Assembly: GCA_948470475.1 (NCBI GenBank)
Contig: OX419336.1
Location: 7,598,171 to 7,662,170, forward strand
Direction: 5' to 3'
Length of the DNA stretch: 64,000 nucleotides
DNA from: Galaxea fascicularis
Taxonomy: Eukaryota > Cnidaria > Anthozoa > Scleractinia > Euphylliidae
Under the pieces are notes generated by a model. That model searched no databases, was not told the DNA's origin, and worked only from the letters and a program-made list of their open reading frames with translations. A program made the translations under genes and the position numbers. Positions 34,274 to 48,800 of the stretch are shown here, piece after piece; the first letter of the stretch is position 1, and each line of letters starts with the position of its first letter.

Positions 34274-36802
34274 TCATCTACAACTTCCATGGCAAAGGAT
34301 TGTACCAACTCCAGCTCCAACTTGGCGAGACTGTCCAAATACTGGAAGAGAGCCCAGGTGACCCTTTATCCTAGGAGTTCACTGTAGCACAGGATGTATA
34401 TAAATTATTGTATCAAAACATGAAAACCGAAAGATAACAAAGCTAAAGAGCAATTGAGCTGCTCAAATTTCTTAGCTAGAAGCCTGTCTCGTTTTCTTCG
34501 TCATTCAGTTCAGCATATTTTGTTTAAATCCTAAGACCATTAAATTGGTGTTTTTTAAAGATTATTCAGTTATATTAACAGTGTAACTGCAGCATTCATG
34601 ATATCAATCACACAGATAAGAATTCTGTGCTTTTTGCCCTGGAGCATTCGTTCCTTGAGGAAGGAGGTATTAAGAAATGGAGGAATACAACCCCAATCCT
34701 GAAATTATAAAAAATGAGGAGTACCTTTATAATACCTTATTGTGCCTCATTAGGCATAATTAGGATAATTAGATTAACTATTAAGGCTAATACTCAAGCC
34801 AAAAAGCATTTGATAGTATATTATTATTGTCGTTCAATTTTATCCTTCGATCAAAAATTATTTTAGTTTCGCTCTGTTTTGGCTATGGTTATGTATGATA
34901 ATAAATTTCAAACAAAGGTAAATAAAATTAAGCCAAAAATAAAATTGAACCACAGTATTAATGTTGCACCACTATTATGATTTTAAAGTGCACCTAACCC
35001 CAAAATATTTTTTTCGCTAAAACAAATCTTTACACCTGTTGGAAAAGCATTGCGCTCTTTTTCGTTCATTTTTGCCAAATGTTGGCTTTTTATAGGCTTC
35101 CAAACTTACAAAAAAATAAGCATCATTTGGTACATGAACGAGTGAGAAGGGGCGTGGGTCTATTCTTGAATTGACATCACAAACTGATTTGCATCGCATT
35201 AAGTCTTTGTAAACATGCATGCAAATCAGTTTGTGACGTCAATTCAAGAATAGACCCACGCCCCTTCTCACTCGGTCATGTACCAAATGATGCTGATTTT
35301 TTGTAAGTTTGGAAGCCTATAAATAGCCAACATTTGGCAAAAAAGAACAAAAAAGAGTGCCATGCTTTTCCAACCGGTGCAAAGATTTGTTTTAGCGAAA
35401 AAAGTATTTTGGGGTTAGGTGCACTTTAAGGACTTGAAGCTTTTTTCTGTGATTTCGTTGTTCCATGTTAATTTCACCATTCTTGTAATTTCCATTCATT
35501 TCACCATTCCTACTCATGGGGACACAGCCTGGCAAGGAACATTATTTAGGAACATTGTTACATGTAGATGGCTGGATATTGGCCAAGATTCTTTTTGCAT
35601 TTTTTTGGACCTTGACTTCATTTCATTCTGACTCAATGACGCTTTTGGTTTTCTCATTTTCTAGTTCCATCCTGACAGAGAAATCACAGAAAATCTCTTT
35701 ACTGCCACGTTTGCTAAAGAAAACTTTTGTGCACCCACTTGCACTTTGGCAAAATTTTATTCCGGGAACAAAACGGGCAATCCAGAGCGGGCAATATCGG
35801 CCCATCTTGCCTACTTGGGTAGCCAATCAGAACACAGAATTAGCCTCATCTTGCCCGCTTTTGGAGCTTGCCATATAATAAATTCTATTATGCTAGGCTG
35901 ACAGAGTCAGGTTTTGAGAGGGGAGGGGTGGGGAGGTGGGAAATTGATTGAAATTTTTGGTGGAGCTTCTTAGCTCTTAGAACATGTCACAATCCGTCCA
36001 TTTTTGGTTTTTCTGAGTAACACGTTAGTTTATTATCAATATCTGTGAAGTGTATGTTGAAATGATTGATTGATGTGATCAGATGAACACCTATTTTCAT
36101 CTGCTTTTTCATGATGGTAAAATAATATGACTTTTCTCAAACATTCTTAATTTTTTAACATTTTTTATCTCCTATTTCATGTCATTATTTCTAGTGTATA
36201 ATACTGTTATTTCATTTGTGATTCAGGATGGTACAGAGGGTTTTCTTTGAGGAACAAAGCTATAAAGGTATAAAACAAAATTAATAATGTACAAGAATTG
36301 AAGGTGGATTTGTAAGTTGATATTATTTACAGAAAAGTGTAAGAGGTTGCTTTCAACTTTTACCGGTCTCAAATGAACACAAAAATGTTGTTTCAAGTGA
36401 GAATTGAACCCACACACCATCTCTCTGGTTATTGTGCACAGTTGGGCATGATAACCATTACATAACTAGAGCCACTATGTAACAGTCAATGAGACCATTA
36501 TATACAAAGTGACAGAAATCATTGGAATCATTAATCATTTGCAGGTAATTCCATGGGTTGTTTTTTCCTTTTGTCACAACTTACATGTGTTTACGGATTA
36601 AGAACTTGATTTCTGATTTCTTTGAAAAATAATGATCTACATGTGCATTGTCTCATCACATTATCATTCACACTGGCCTGATTACAGTGTAGTACGTTGA
36701 GGATGAGGTAAAAGTCATGATTATAAAACTGTTTGTTAATTTTCAGGGGATATTTCCAATAACGTATATCTATGTCAAGGACAACAAAGATGAATCAACA
36801 AG
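34274..36802 (+). CDS. DOCK1: DOCK block A: SH3 domain exons
   Basis: Exons 34274-34357, 36227-36267 and 36747-36802. Translation contains [20 protein letters not shown], then [18 protein letters not shown] and [10 protein letters not shown], an SH3 fold with the ALYDY-like start, the GWYRG tryptophan loop and the FP..YI end. In DOCK-A proteins this domain contacts ELMO and can fold back on the catalytic region. The 41-bp exon carrying the GWYRG loop is unusually short. Confidence 0.92.
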
Positions 36803-39800
36803 GTACGTGTAGTTTGCTATGTGGTGCTTCTATTTTATAAAATAAAATCTTTTGCACTCCTTTACTGTGCCTTGGACTAATTCAATCCAGCTAGCTGCTG
36901 CACTGTCCTATTTTACAATTACAAGCTTGCTAATCTCCCTACTCTTTTTGAGCACAGGGCCTCACAATTTTATAAGCAACACTTACCTTTTGGTGGAGGA
37001 AAAAGCAAACCACAAGTTGCTTCCTTCCACCAGTGAGGGTAACCAAATTCAACCTGCATTCCAAGAGAAGAATCTCGAGAAGCAAAACTGACTGTTTTAG
37101 AAAGTCTTTCAGTCACTTTTTTTTTGGTGTTGCCCAATCACTTATACACTTCCCTCTAAAGTCCTTGTGACTGTAACACATGTATTTGTTTCCAGTGAGG
37201 CAGAAAGTGTTTTCAAGGAAGAAGCTCTGGTTGAAGAACTTACTTCTGTGCTTAGAGAATGGGGAGCCATGTGGAAACAAGTTTATTTGGTATGTAAAGT
37301 ATTGTCATCTGTACATTTCATATAGTAGTAATTGAGGCATTGTTCAATTGTGGGTTCAGGCTTTGATCGACATTCAGATGGTCTAGAAAGTTTAGTTATT
37401 TGCTGTTTAACCCTTTTTCATTATTAATCCCTTGTTACATACAGTTGTACTAGTATATATGAATTTTTTGTTATTTAAGTGATTAATTAACTAACAATCT
37501 GGCATGGAAAACAATTCTTTAAGAGAAGAGAAGAGAACCTCTTTCATGATGTCAAAAAACTGATGCTGGAATTAATGGACTGGCGACGGCAAATCCTGGC
37601 AAAAGCTCTTCCAGTGGTATGTGCAGTTCTGAAGGAATCAGATTTAGATTTGTAACCCATCACCATCCATCATGTTTAGGAACACTTTAGTCACACACTT
37701 TAGTGGTTATTGTTTGAGACAAGTTTCTGATCAGATTTTTGGAGCACTAGTCAGATTATCTGCTTAGACAATTGTTCTCAAGAAAGACTACTAACTGTGT
37801 ATGAGGTTACATTAACTGATATTCAACAACCTGTCAGTGGAAGTCATCATCATAGTCAAGTGACCCCTCCTCAATACTTTTCACACTCTGATGACTTCTG
37901 TTCATGTTGTTGAAACATAAGGAAGCTCAAAGCAAAGACAATTTCAGCAACAGACAGCAGCAAATTGAGAATGAAAATTAATTAGGTTGAAATCATTGAC
38001 CTGAATTTCATTATTTTTTGCCTGTATAACATTATTGGTAGATGTAAATTCATTAAATTCATTGTATCATGCTGTGTGTTTTTCAAACTTCAAAGGGACT
38101 TTTGGTTTTTCTGTTCTGTCAATCATCTGAGTGGTAAACAGCCATGTAAATACCACTCTACAATACTCTAGGATATTCTCGCGTCATCTTCTTCGCCCTC
38201 TCATCAGAATCATAAGTGGGTGAAGCTGTGCGAGTGAATTGTGTTGTGATTGGCATAACCCCACCCCCACTCAGGTGATTGATGGAACAGAAAAGCCCAA
38301 AATCCCTTCATCTTTAAAAAAATGCACAGCATGAACGAATTTGGCTGTAATTGACTTGTTTTCAGGACCAGTTGAAGCAATTAAAGCAGAAAGTTACACA
38401 GACAATAGATTATGGAAACAGGTAAATATGTACAGTGCTGTCTCAGTGTAGTGGTAAATGTGCTGTTCAGGAGAAGAAAAAAATTCAATCCTTTAGTCAA
38501 GCAACCTTGTTGGCAGGTCTACACATTGTTTTCTTCCATTTATAAACACTACTTATACTACCAGTACCACCATTACTGCTACCACAACCAACACAACCAC
38601 TGCTGTCATTGCCACTGCTACTGCCGCCACCATCACCATTACCACCACCACCGCTGCCACTGCCACTGCCGCTGCTGCCCCTGCCACTATTATGATGGTG
38701 ATGGCAGCAGAGGCAACGATGAATAGATCTCATTTGGTCATGCTGCTACTCACCTGCAGCTTTTAGCTGCTTTTATTTGCACGTAGGACACTTATTTCTG
38801 CACTGTACTGTACTGGTTACAGTACTTCTTCGTCTGCGCATTATCAATGCTATTTACAGAATGGTTTCTATAACTAAAGATGTGTTATACACTTTCTGTT
38901 ATACTAAATAGGACATTAGGCTTGGATCTTGTTGTACGGGACCCAGAGGCAAACATAATAGACCCTGATTCAACAGGTGTTATTGAGCTGTACAGACGGG
39001 TAAGGTTAACCACATCACTGCTCCTTTCTAGTGTAATGCTGAGTTTAACCTAGCTTTGCGTGATAGCTACATGTACAATTTAATAAAGTTTGGGGTTGCC
39101 ATGTTGTGCCAGGAACCAGGATAATGTGTGTTTTGGTTGACTTAATGCCTTTTAATACAGGCTGCATTTTAAAGTAGATTAGCTACACTGTAGAAAGTGA
39201 CCTACATATACATGTAAAGAGGAAATAAATCATGATATTTGCACAGGAAGCACCACTCACCCAAATGGTTAAATTCAGGGAGGTCCCGCATCCAGATCAA
39301 ATTGGAATTTGGAAATGTTGGTTTTTAAGGAGAGGGGAAAACCTGAGTACCCAGAGAAAAATAACCTCTTGGAGCAGAGTAGAGAACTAAGAACAAACTC
39401 AACCCACATAATTATGACATTGATGGAAGGCTAATGGTAACACCACTGCACCAACCCTGCTCCCTGTTATCCAGTATTGTACTGTAACCTGTTCCAATTT
39501 TATCCAGTTCTGACACTTAAGAAATTGCAACATTTTCCTACCCCAGGCTACAAATTTGATCGACTTCCCACATCCTGTCTCCTTTGTTTTAAATTTTCAA
39601 CCCCCCCCCCCCCCACCCTGGCTAAGCCTGGACCTCCCTCTCTCCCAAACCCCCTAGACAAGATACAATGATTCTTATTTACAGTATGCCAAATTCCTTT
39701 TAAGTGTGGCTGCATACATTTTATTGATATGTATCTGTGGATGCTTGTTTCATCACAGACTCATTGGTCAGTTCATGACTGGAATAATACTATTTTCAAG

Positions 39801-42800
39801 AAGAATTTACTTTTGTGCAATACATACAAGTTGTGTGATGTCAGCATGTGCCAGTTTGGAGGGATGTAAATGCCTAACAGTTGTTAGTACAATGTAGTTT
39901 AGCCTGTCTTTCAAAATGTGGCATAAATCCTGTAAAATAATATTATATTATAAACTAACTGGTCTTTGACAGAACACTTTACACAAATTTACTGAGAACC
40001 CACCATACCAGTAATAACTTGTCGTAATATGCCTCCAATTTTCAGCATGTTAGCACCTCTAACAGAATAAAGACAGCGGTAAGTTTAATGCTAACAGTGA
40101 CCAGCGTAAAATTTCTCTTTGCATTGTTATATGTTACTACTAGATTAAGCATGTAATTCTTGAGAGTATATCAAATGATCGCCAGAGATTGAATGCCCTG
40201 ATTATTGAGCAGACTCTCCCAACTTATCCCATAAGTTGCCCCGGCAAAAGGCACATCACAATCGTAAGCAAAAAAATCACAGGTGTGTACAGCCACGGCT
40301 TAACTGCCCAATTAAGAGGAGAGAGTGCCATGTTGCTGACTTCATTTCAAATGTATTGTGTCATAGTTTGAACATTACTTAATGAAGCTACTCTTTGCTG
40401 ACGATTCAACAAGATACTCTGTTTATGTAGTCAGAATCGCATTGATTAAGTCTGCAATAAAAAAATAATAATCTCATTGTTGGCAGTCTTGCTCATGTAA
40501 TTTACCCAACCGCCCTGATTTTTGCCAGTTAAATTTCACAACCTGTTTGTTGCATGAATCATTTGATATTAATAATTACAAACTTATTGTTTTGCTGCTG
40601 CCTTTTTTTATTGTTCAATAGTCAAGAGTGGAAACGCCCAAGCAGGAAGTTGCATTCTACATGCAGCATAGTGTGTATGCCAATGTTAAGCACATGGTGT
40701 GCAATATAACTGATGATGCTCAGGTGTTCTTGTCCCTTTATGATGCAAAAGAGGAACGTTTTATCAGGTACTAGGAACTTTTAGTCGTTGATATATTTTT
40801 TTCCTCTGAAGTTGTGATTATGGCAAATTACTCATGGATGGGTTTTGGCTCTGAGCCAGTGGGTGGTTCAAAAGTAGCTGATAAATCAGTCTGTGCCTCC
40901 CTGTAGATTTTGTACATAGTTACCTGGCAAGGGGTTGCCAGGCCTAATCAGACTACATCTGGTGGAAATTGAACATCTGTAGGCCTTTCCCTGAACCAGA
41001 AAAATAGATGGAGCACTGCACATGTACACTGTAAATCTTTGTCTGAGTATCTAAATTATAAATAGAGACAGTTTCTAAATCAAGACAATCATCAATTTTT
41101 CTGGTGCTGAGTACTGAGTAATGCTTAATAAATAATTAAGAAAGCTAACTGAAGTCACAGAAACATTATGAAAATTAGGTGGAATGAGGGAATGGGGCCA
41201 GCCTGTTCAGGATTTCAGTATCCCATTGATTTTGTTGGTCAAGGAAAATAATATCCATGAAGCTCCTTACATACATGTACAATGAAGGGCATTTTGGACT
41301 GGATCGTCACCTCACTCTGCGAATTTGAAAAAAATGTCATTTAATCTTTTCTTTATTCATAACCAAATACTTTCAATTATTGGCTTGCAGGCCCTTCCCT
41401 CACCAACAGCCTTCCAAGGGAGATGTTTGAATTTTTTTTCTGGAACCATGCATAAGAGATTACAAACTTACAGTGTACTACATTGTAAAATGCAAATCCA
41501 CATGGATCCATGGTTTATTGACTGCCCCCAGTAAAGTAATGCAATAGAAATTAAAAAAACCCTGGAGTTATGCTTGAAACACCCTGTACTTACTGATAGC
41601 ATAACACTGAATTAATGACTTTGTTCCTACTATTTAGTGAACAGTACCTGGTTTCCTGGGATAAAAGGGGGATGCCAAAAGATCTTGACAGGCTTAACAA
41701 CCTTACTGTCCTCTTTACAGTAAGTACTTTTTGTGGTATTTGGCCTGGCAAAAGAATTACATGACCAGTGAAATTCAGAATTAGTCAAGCTTTGCTGTAA
41801 TCAACATAATCATTAACTGGCAATAGTAATTAATAACGTTTTTAGCTGACTAGTCCATCTTTCTTTTTGACTCCAGGATTTGGGTGCGAAGGACCTTCAA
41901 AGAGAACAAGTTTACATTGTTTGTCAGATTGTCAGAGTAGGTCAGTAGTTACCTTTAGTTAATATTTTGCCCGTATTGTGGAACCTCCTCTTATTAACTT
42001 TCATTTACCTTTGTTTGTATTGCTGTTGTTTTATTTTGATTAGGTTATTTTTTTTTAATCTAGGGTATTATGTTTTATGTGTACTATGTTTTTATAATAC
42101 ATGTACTGGTATTTATTTTTTTGTACTGTAACTGTAACTCATCAAATAAAAGATTGGTTGATTGATTAATCAATTGATTGATTGACTCATTCCAATTATG
42201 TATTAATTGGGATTGTTCAAATCCATTTAACCAATTATTTGCTATAAGACACACCTTAGCTTGATGCTGATTTATTGTAGAAGAGCAGATTTGTCTTGTA
42301 AAATCCATGGCCTTTAGCTGAAGAATGTACTGTGGTAAAAGTAAATTGGTTCCCTTCAGGACATGTCTTCAGTCAGCCTTAAAACTGAAGAATGATTTGC
42401 TATTGCAGGGCGCATGGATATAAAGGAGACAGACAGCAAAAGACTGACTCATCAGCTAAGGAGACCATTTGGAATTGGCTGTAAGCATTAGGTTTACATT
42501 ATTTTGAGTACTATTTTCTATATTGAGGTCCTTCAGTGGTTACCTAAGAGTCACAGTCTGAATAATACAAAGTGCCCTTGGTGACTATCACATCTTCAAG
42601 TGATAGTCACTGGCAAGCAACATCAACCTCAATACTGTTGGGTCTAACATTGTTTGATGTGTTTGAACATGTTGCTGGATGTTGTTGTAACTTGTTGTCA
42701 GTTGGTGGATATCATAGACTCTAACTGTCAATAATTGGACCAAAAGACACCCAACTGGTGCCATGTTCTGGTACACCTAACAAGAGCCTTACAGCATGCA

Positions 42801-45800
42801 AGGCTCCTCACAAGCTCACTGTCTTTCAAATTTTTTTGAATGCTGAATTGTAAAAAATTAATGGTCCAAGTAGCTGACATCTGTACTGTGTATTGACTTC
42901 CAGTGTTATTCATTGGTGACTTGTTCAATGGTACTGCACAATATGATGAGGACAAAGTACACGCCCTGCAACTTATTCCGTAAGTACATGTAACAAATTT
43001 AGGGATATTTGTTCTTTAATTTTGGGGTGGTTGGGAGGGGGAGGGTAGTGGCTGGTGCATTCGGTTTTCGCATGCTTGTTTTTTTATAGACCCTCCCTGT
43101 GTTTACCTTAGAAATAATTGTACACCAAAGCCCCCCAGTCATGTCCTCTATAAATAATTCATGTGACCCTCACATGCCTTAAATTCATACCATCATTAGG
43201 GACTGGCCATTATTTATAGTCTGGGAGAGGGTGGCACATGTTTTTTTAGTCTGTTTCTTTAAGGGTCTTCTCTGTGTTAATGGCAGAAAACATTGCACTC
43301 TGCTCAACATGCAAGAGTCCTTATGAATTCATTTTATTGATTTGTATTAATACCAGAGTTCTCAGTAGTAGCCGGCAACCGGCGAATTCTGCCACCTGTC
43401 AAGACGAAAGTAGCCGCCTGTGCTAGCTATGAAATTTGCCTTTGTGTGCCTCCGTGCTGAAGTTTAGCTGCCTATAAGTATTTCTGGGCCATCTGACAAA
43501 AAAACTACTGAGAACCCTGAATACCATATTAAAAAATAGCAATCCAAATAATGCAGGAAATTATGTTTTCTTTTTTTTTTTTCCTCAGAATTCCAGAAAG
43601 TCAATCATTTGATTCTTGGATAAAGAGGATGACTTCACAGCCACCAGAAGCAAACAAGTCTGGAGAAGGTATTCACACTACTATATAGATACATGTATAA
43701 TTATTACATTGCAAGGCCACAGTCACTGTCAAAATGATTATTATAATTATACATTATTTTAATTTTTGTGTGGGTTACACAAAGTGTGTAGCCACATCAT
43801 GTCACAATTGGATTTATTTATTTGTCCATGAAAGTTGAGTGCCTGTCAAGTGGTCTAGTAAGCCACTCGTGTACGCATTGCGGACCTATTTTTGTACAGT
43901 GCGTTGGAAGTTGTCAGTTGTCTCTTTGTTGGAAGCATCAAAATGTGGGGTCATGGTTGACTTCACTGTTGCTACGTGCTTTCTTTCAGGACATAAAGTA
44001 AAGTTCTAACTTGTGGAAATCGTGAAGTAATTTTTCTATATTGGATCACTAGGGGTTCACATTTCACTGAAGCTTCTTTCTGGTGATGTTGAACAGGTAG
44101 GAAGAGTTCCTATCACTCTGCCACAGTAGCAAATTAATTTTATCAAATTGCTATTTTTGTTGATTGTTTTCAGAATGACTATCATTATTTGACCATTATT
44201 GTACATTGATGCTAATACCATTTACTGCAGCCATATTTTTAGTGTTAATTACAAACTCAAAGTTAGGTCGTTATGTCCTGTGGATTGATTACTTGTTTCT
44301 GCATGACTTTAGTTACGGGAGGAACATCCCCTGCTAGTAACAAAGCAAACATGCATTGCTCGCAAACTTGGTTTCCCTGAGGTCATCATGCCAGGTGAGT
44401 TTTAAGTGTTAATTAACCCTAATCAACAAGTTTTTTGAAGCGGATTTCACTATAAAAGTTAACGTTAAAAAACAACGACATTTCGACCATTCGTCGGTCA
44501 TTTTCAAGTTGAACAGTAAAAAATTTTTGAATGGACTAAAATAATGCAATCAATTATAAAATGCTAATAAGATACTGACCAAAACTCTAAAATATTTACA
44601 TCGAAACAATACATACACACACAAAAATAAAATTGCGGCATGAAGAAACCCTACATGTACATGTATAAACCCGAAGGGTGATCAGCATCAAATTTCTCCT
44701 TGTTGTCATGAGAATTAGGATGATGAATTTGCTTGATATTTTAACAATTTCTCCCTACCACTTCTATAGAAAATGTGGAGGGGCAACTCATGAGAATTTA
44801 ACACTGAACTAGACGTGTACACGTAGTGTTGGTTGTACGTGTACATTTTGCTTTCTTGCAACTTTGTTTAATTTATAATGGGCTGAGATAAATGCAAAAA
44901 TAAAACCATGGTGTGCTTTAAATACATGTAAATGTTGCTGCAAAATTGAAGGCTTCAGACACAGAAAACAAGCAAACCAACAAAGAAATGAAAGGTTGAT
45001 TCATTTCAAATTGTTAGCAGCCTGTCCTTAATTTGGTGTTTGATATAAAATGTCTTTCAGGTGTAGACAATTTCTTTTGCCCCTGACTCATTTTGTTTGT
45101 TTATTTAATACTTTAGTGCGATGAAAGGAAATGGTTGATTCATTTCAAATTGTTAGCAGTCTGCCCTTAATTTGGTGTTTGATATAAAATGTCTTACAGG
45201 CAAAGACATCTTTTGCTCCTGACTTATTTTGTTTGTTTATTTAATACTTTATTGTTTGCTAAAATAGAATGCCAGATTGCAAGAATAACTCTTGATTAGT
45301 AATTTTAAAAGGTAGGTTCTTCGATAATGACTTTGTAATAAAATCAAAGATAAAAACGAACAACGTTTCGACCTCTCCGAGGTCATTTTCAAGTTCCAGT
45401 AAAAATATAAGAATTAGCATACGTATATTACGGTTTAAAAATCGGATGAGAAGAGAACGTCGCAAACCGTAAAATGTGATACAATAAAATGAGGGACTTA
45501 AAAACAATAAAATAATTAAAGTAAAGATAATAATAATAATTGAAACTTATATAGTGCATTTTTCATGCCGAACATGATCAAATGCGCTTTACAATTTAAT
45601 AAAATGAATTTTAAAAAAAATGAAATTTACAAGCAATTATAATTAAAAATAAATTAATGTATAAATAATGATAGTAATAATTACAAGGCAAACAATAAAT
45701 ATTTGACGACTTAAAATAAAAAAGAATTTGCATAAGATCTCTTTTTTTCTTTTCAGCTGCAATAGAAAGTTATAGGTAATCAAACAAAAAAGGAAACATT

Positions 45801-48800
45801 AATTTTACTTACCAACCTAGCTCAAGCTGAATTTCACCGTCTGGAAAATAGCTTTTGTCTTCTCTGTACTTTGTTAAAAGAACTGTATATTGTAAACAGA
45901 TAACTTTGCACCTAAAAACCATCCAAAATTATTATAAATTTTTGATAATAATTTTATAATCAATAATGTTCGTTTCACAGGTGATCTCCGGAATGACCTG
46001 TATCTGACTCTTCACTCTGGGGAGTTTGAAAAAGGTGAGAATTAAGAAATTATCAGTTGCAGTAGCTATGAGTCAGAGTAATTTGGATTCCTTTACTTTG
46101 ATTTGTGGTTGTAGAATAGGCCATATTCGTATTCTCGGTATTGAACTGGATCTAGCATGAAGTGGAGGCTCTTGCGGGGGAATCTTTTCATATGTAAATG
46201 TATTCCCCCGCAAGAGCCTCCACTTCATGCTAGATCCAGTTCAATACCGAGAATACGAATATGGCCTATTAACATACAGCTCTTGTTATCCCGCGTAGGA
46301 CACCAAATATTTTATGTAATATATCAAACACGAGAGACGGTGTTTCATCGGGATATCCAAACACCGAGAAGAGAGTTGAAAATAGGACGCGCAGCGGAGT
46401 ATTTTTGACGGAATTCGAGGAAGTGACGTTAAGATTGGACAGAGGAATTTGATCTGTTCGGATTCCTCAGCTGAAATTTTAATTGCCCGAAAATCTTAGG
46501 GAGCAAAATCTTCCATTGAGAAATTGCTAGCTAAAGCGAATTTTCCACGAACTTTGTAGGGAACTATTTGCTTTCCGAAAATGTTAGCTGACGTTTTTGA
46601 CTGCCAGAAACAGCAAAAGACATTTCTAAATTGACCATTCACCAGTGGGTCTTTTCCATTGCACCATCTGCCTTCCCTCTCTTTGCTCCATTCGTAGTGG
46701 TTTCCTGTCCATTTAAAGCTTTTTTTTTGTCTTCCCCACGATGGATGTTCTTTAGCCAGGCTTTGAATGAGTTCAATCATCCTTGAATTTAACAGGTAGA
46801 AAAACAACAAGTAAGAACATTGAGGTTACTATGCAAGTTGTGTCAGAGGACGGTTCAGTTCTTCAGGTAAGGCAAATTTTTCTGTCTTCGGTACATATGG
46901 AGCAGTAGAGGAACTTTCCATCGTTAGTAGCCACATGGAAATTTGAAATTGATAAAAGCATTGGACATACTGTAGGACTCATAAGAAGTCATTTGAAATC
47001 ACCAATTGAAGGTTTTTTTTAATTGTGAAAGCTTAGATCTGATTTAAACAATACATATACTGTTTCTTTTGAGGAACCATCCTGCATTAGTTGCCCCATA
47101 GAAATTTGAAAAAAAGTAAAAGCAGTGTACTTTAAAAAGTGGGGCTTATGACAAGTCATTACAAATCACCACTGAGTGAAATATTTTTGTGGAAGCTTGG
47201 ACCTGATATATCTTTGGAGAGTCACGAATCCAAACTTCTTTATTTATAGTTTCACCTGGAGAGAAAAATTCCAGTCACTCGTTATTATTACAGACTAAAT
47301 TGGATTCAACTCAATCCTGTGGCCACCATCAACATGGTCTCCTCTAATAGATTGCTTTGGGACACAATTCACCAGAAGATGTTTTGATTCAGTTTCTAGT
47401 CAACTGTGATGTTAAGTCTTGGTTTGGTAGCACTGCAATAGTTTATCCACTGAAATGTCTTTAAAAAAATTCTTTATTGCAGAATGTGATTAGTATTGGA
47501 GCCGGAGAGGAACTTGTCAGTGAATATCGTTCTGTTATTTTTTACCATTGTGGCAAACCTGAGTGGGTAGAGACCATAAAGGTAAGACTAAAAATCCACC
47601 GTTATATCTTGTGTTCACAGATGGCATTAATAATGACTTAAATAATGTTTCAGAAACAATACAGCATCTCATGCCGTGATAAATTCTCAGTTTATCATTT
47701 TATCGGAACGATCAACTTACTGCGATCGCGCCTCAACAGCTTTTCGGCTCGTGTCAAAATGTCGCCATTATGGAGTCGTGCAACGAAGTAAGCGAGAAGC
47801 GTAACTAATGAAAAAAGACCGTGTAATCAAGCATATCTCACAGATTATTTCTGTCATTTCTTGGTTCGACGGATGGCAATTCAGGCGTTTGAGCGTTAAG
47901 ACAGAGCGATTATTGTTTTCGTTATAGTGTTAGTCTAGGCCAAAACCTTAGAACGTTTGAACAGAACGTTAGACCGTTAAGACAAAACGCTAGAATGACT
48001 TGAAAGCGGCTTGTCAACCGTCAGATATCCGTTTTAAGCCGGTTAACGACAAACTGTTAGTGTACGTTTTCCTGGCCCATGATAGAAAGTTAAAATTAAT
48101 TAATTCATAAACTGAATTAATTAAAGCTGGACCCTTTTCTTCAGCCCTTGATTGGTTACGTAATGACCAGCTGATACTCATTGCTTGATGATTTTTTCTT
48201 TTCAGTTGGTTATTCCAATCGAACAGTTCCAAACCTCACATGTCAGGTTTATGTTTAAGCACAGATCTGCTAATGAAGGTTGGTGCTGTATAAAGTTTTA
48301 GTGATGTGCCAGTTTGACTAACAAATTGAGAAAACTTCTGGTGGGTAGAGAGGGGGATGTTAAGGGAGGAATTCTAAGGGAGATAAAGGAAAGTGGATAC
48401 CTTATGTAGGGTAGAGGGACACCCATGGGCGTAGCGAGGATTTTTAAAAGGTGGGGGGGGGGGTCACACCGTGTCAAACACAGGGTACTCACCAGATTGT
48501 CACCTGAATATTGTAGGTTGTTTGCTTAAAAAAAGGCTTACAAAGCGGCAGGACCCCCCCCCCCACCCCACCCGACCCCACCACGCCTCTAGCTACGCCC
48601 ATGGAGATACCAGAGCGCGCAACCCCGAGTCCTGATTTGATTCACTGTATGTGGTTTTCGAGTCAGCAACTCTGCAAATGCTCAAAATTAAACAACAAAA
48701 TCAATAGGAATCAATGAAAAAGGTTGAAATAGAGTAAAGAAGACAGAAAAATAATAATCCGTGGTTTGCCTGGCCCCGTCAGGAGTTGTTTTAGCGATCA

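Noticed and set aside
38412..38733. His/Tyr-rich and Gly/Ser-rich frames on opposite strands
   Set aside because: They are translations of a degenerate trinucleotide repeat inside a DOCK intron.
43980..44010. Alternative DOCK exon after the TTTCAG at 43985
   Set aside because: The frame stops after six codons; the acceptor at 44052 gives the conserved [14 protein letters not shown] segment in frame.
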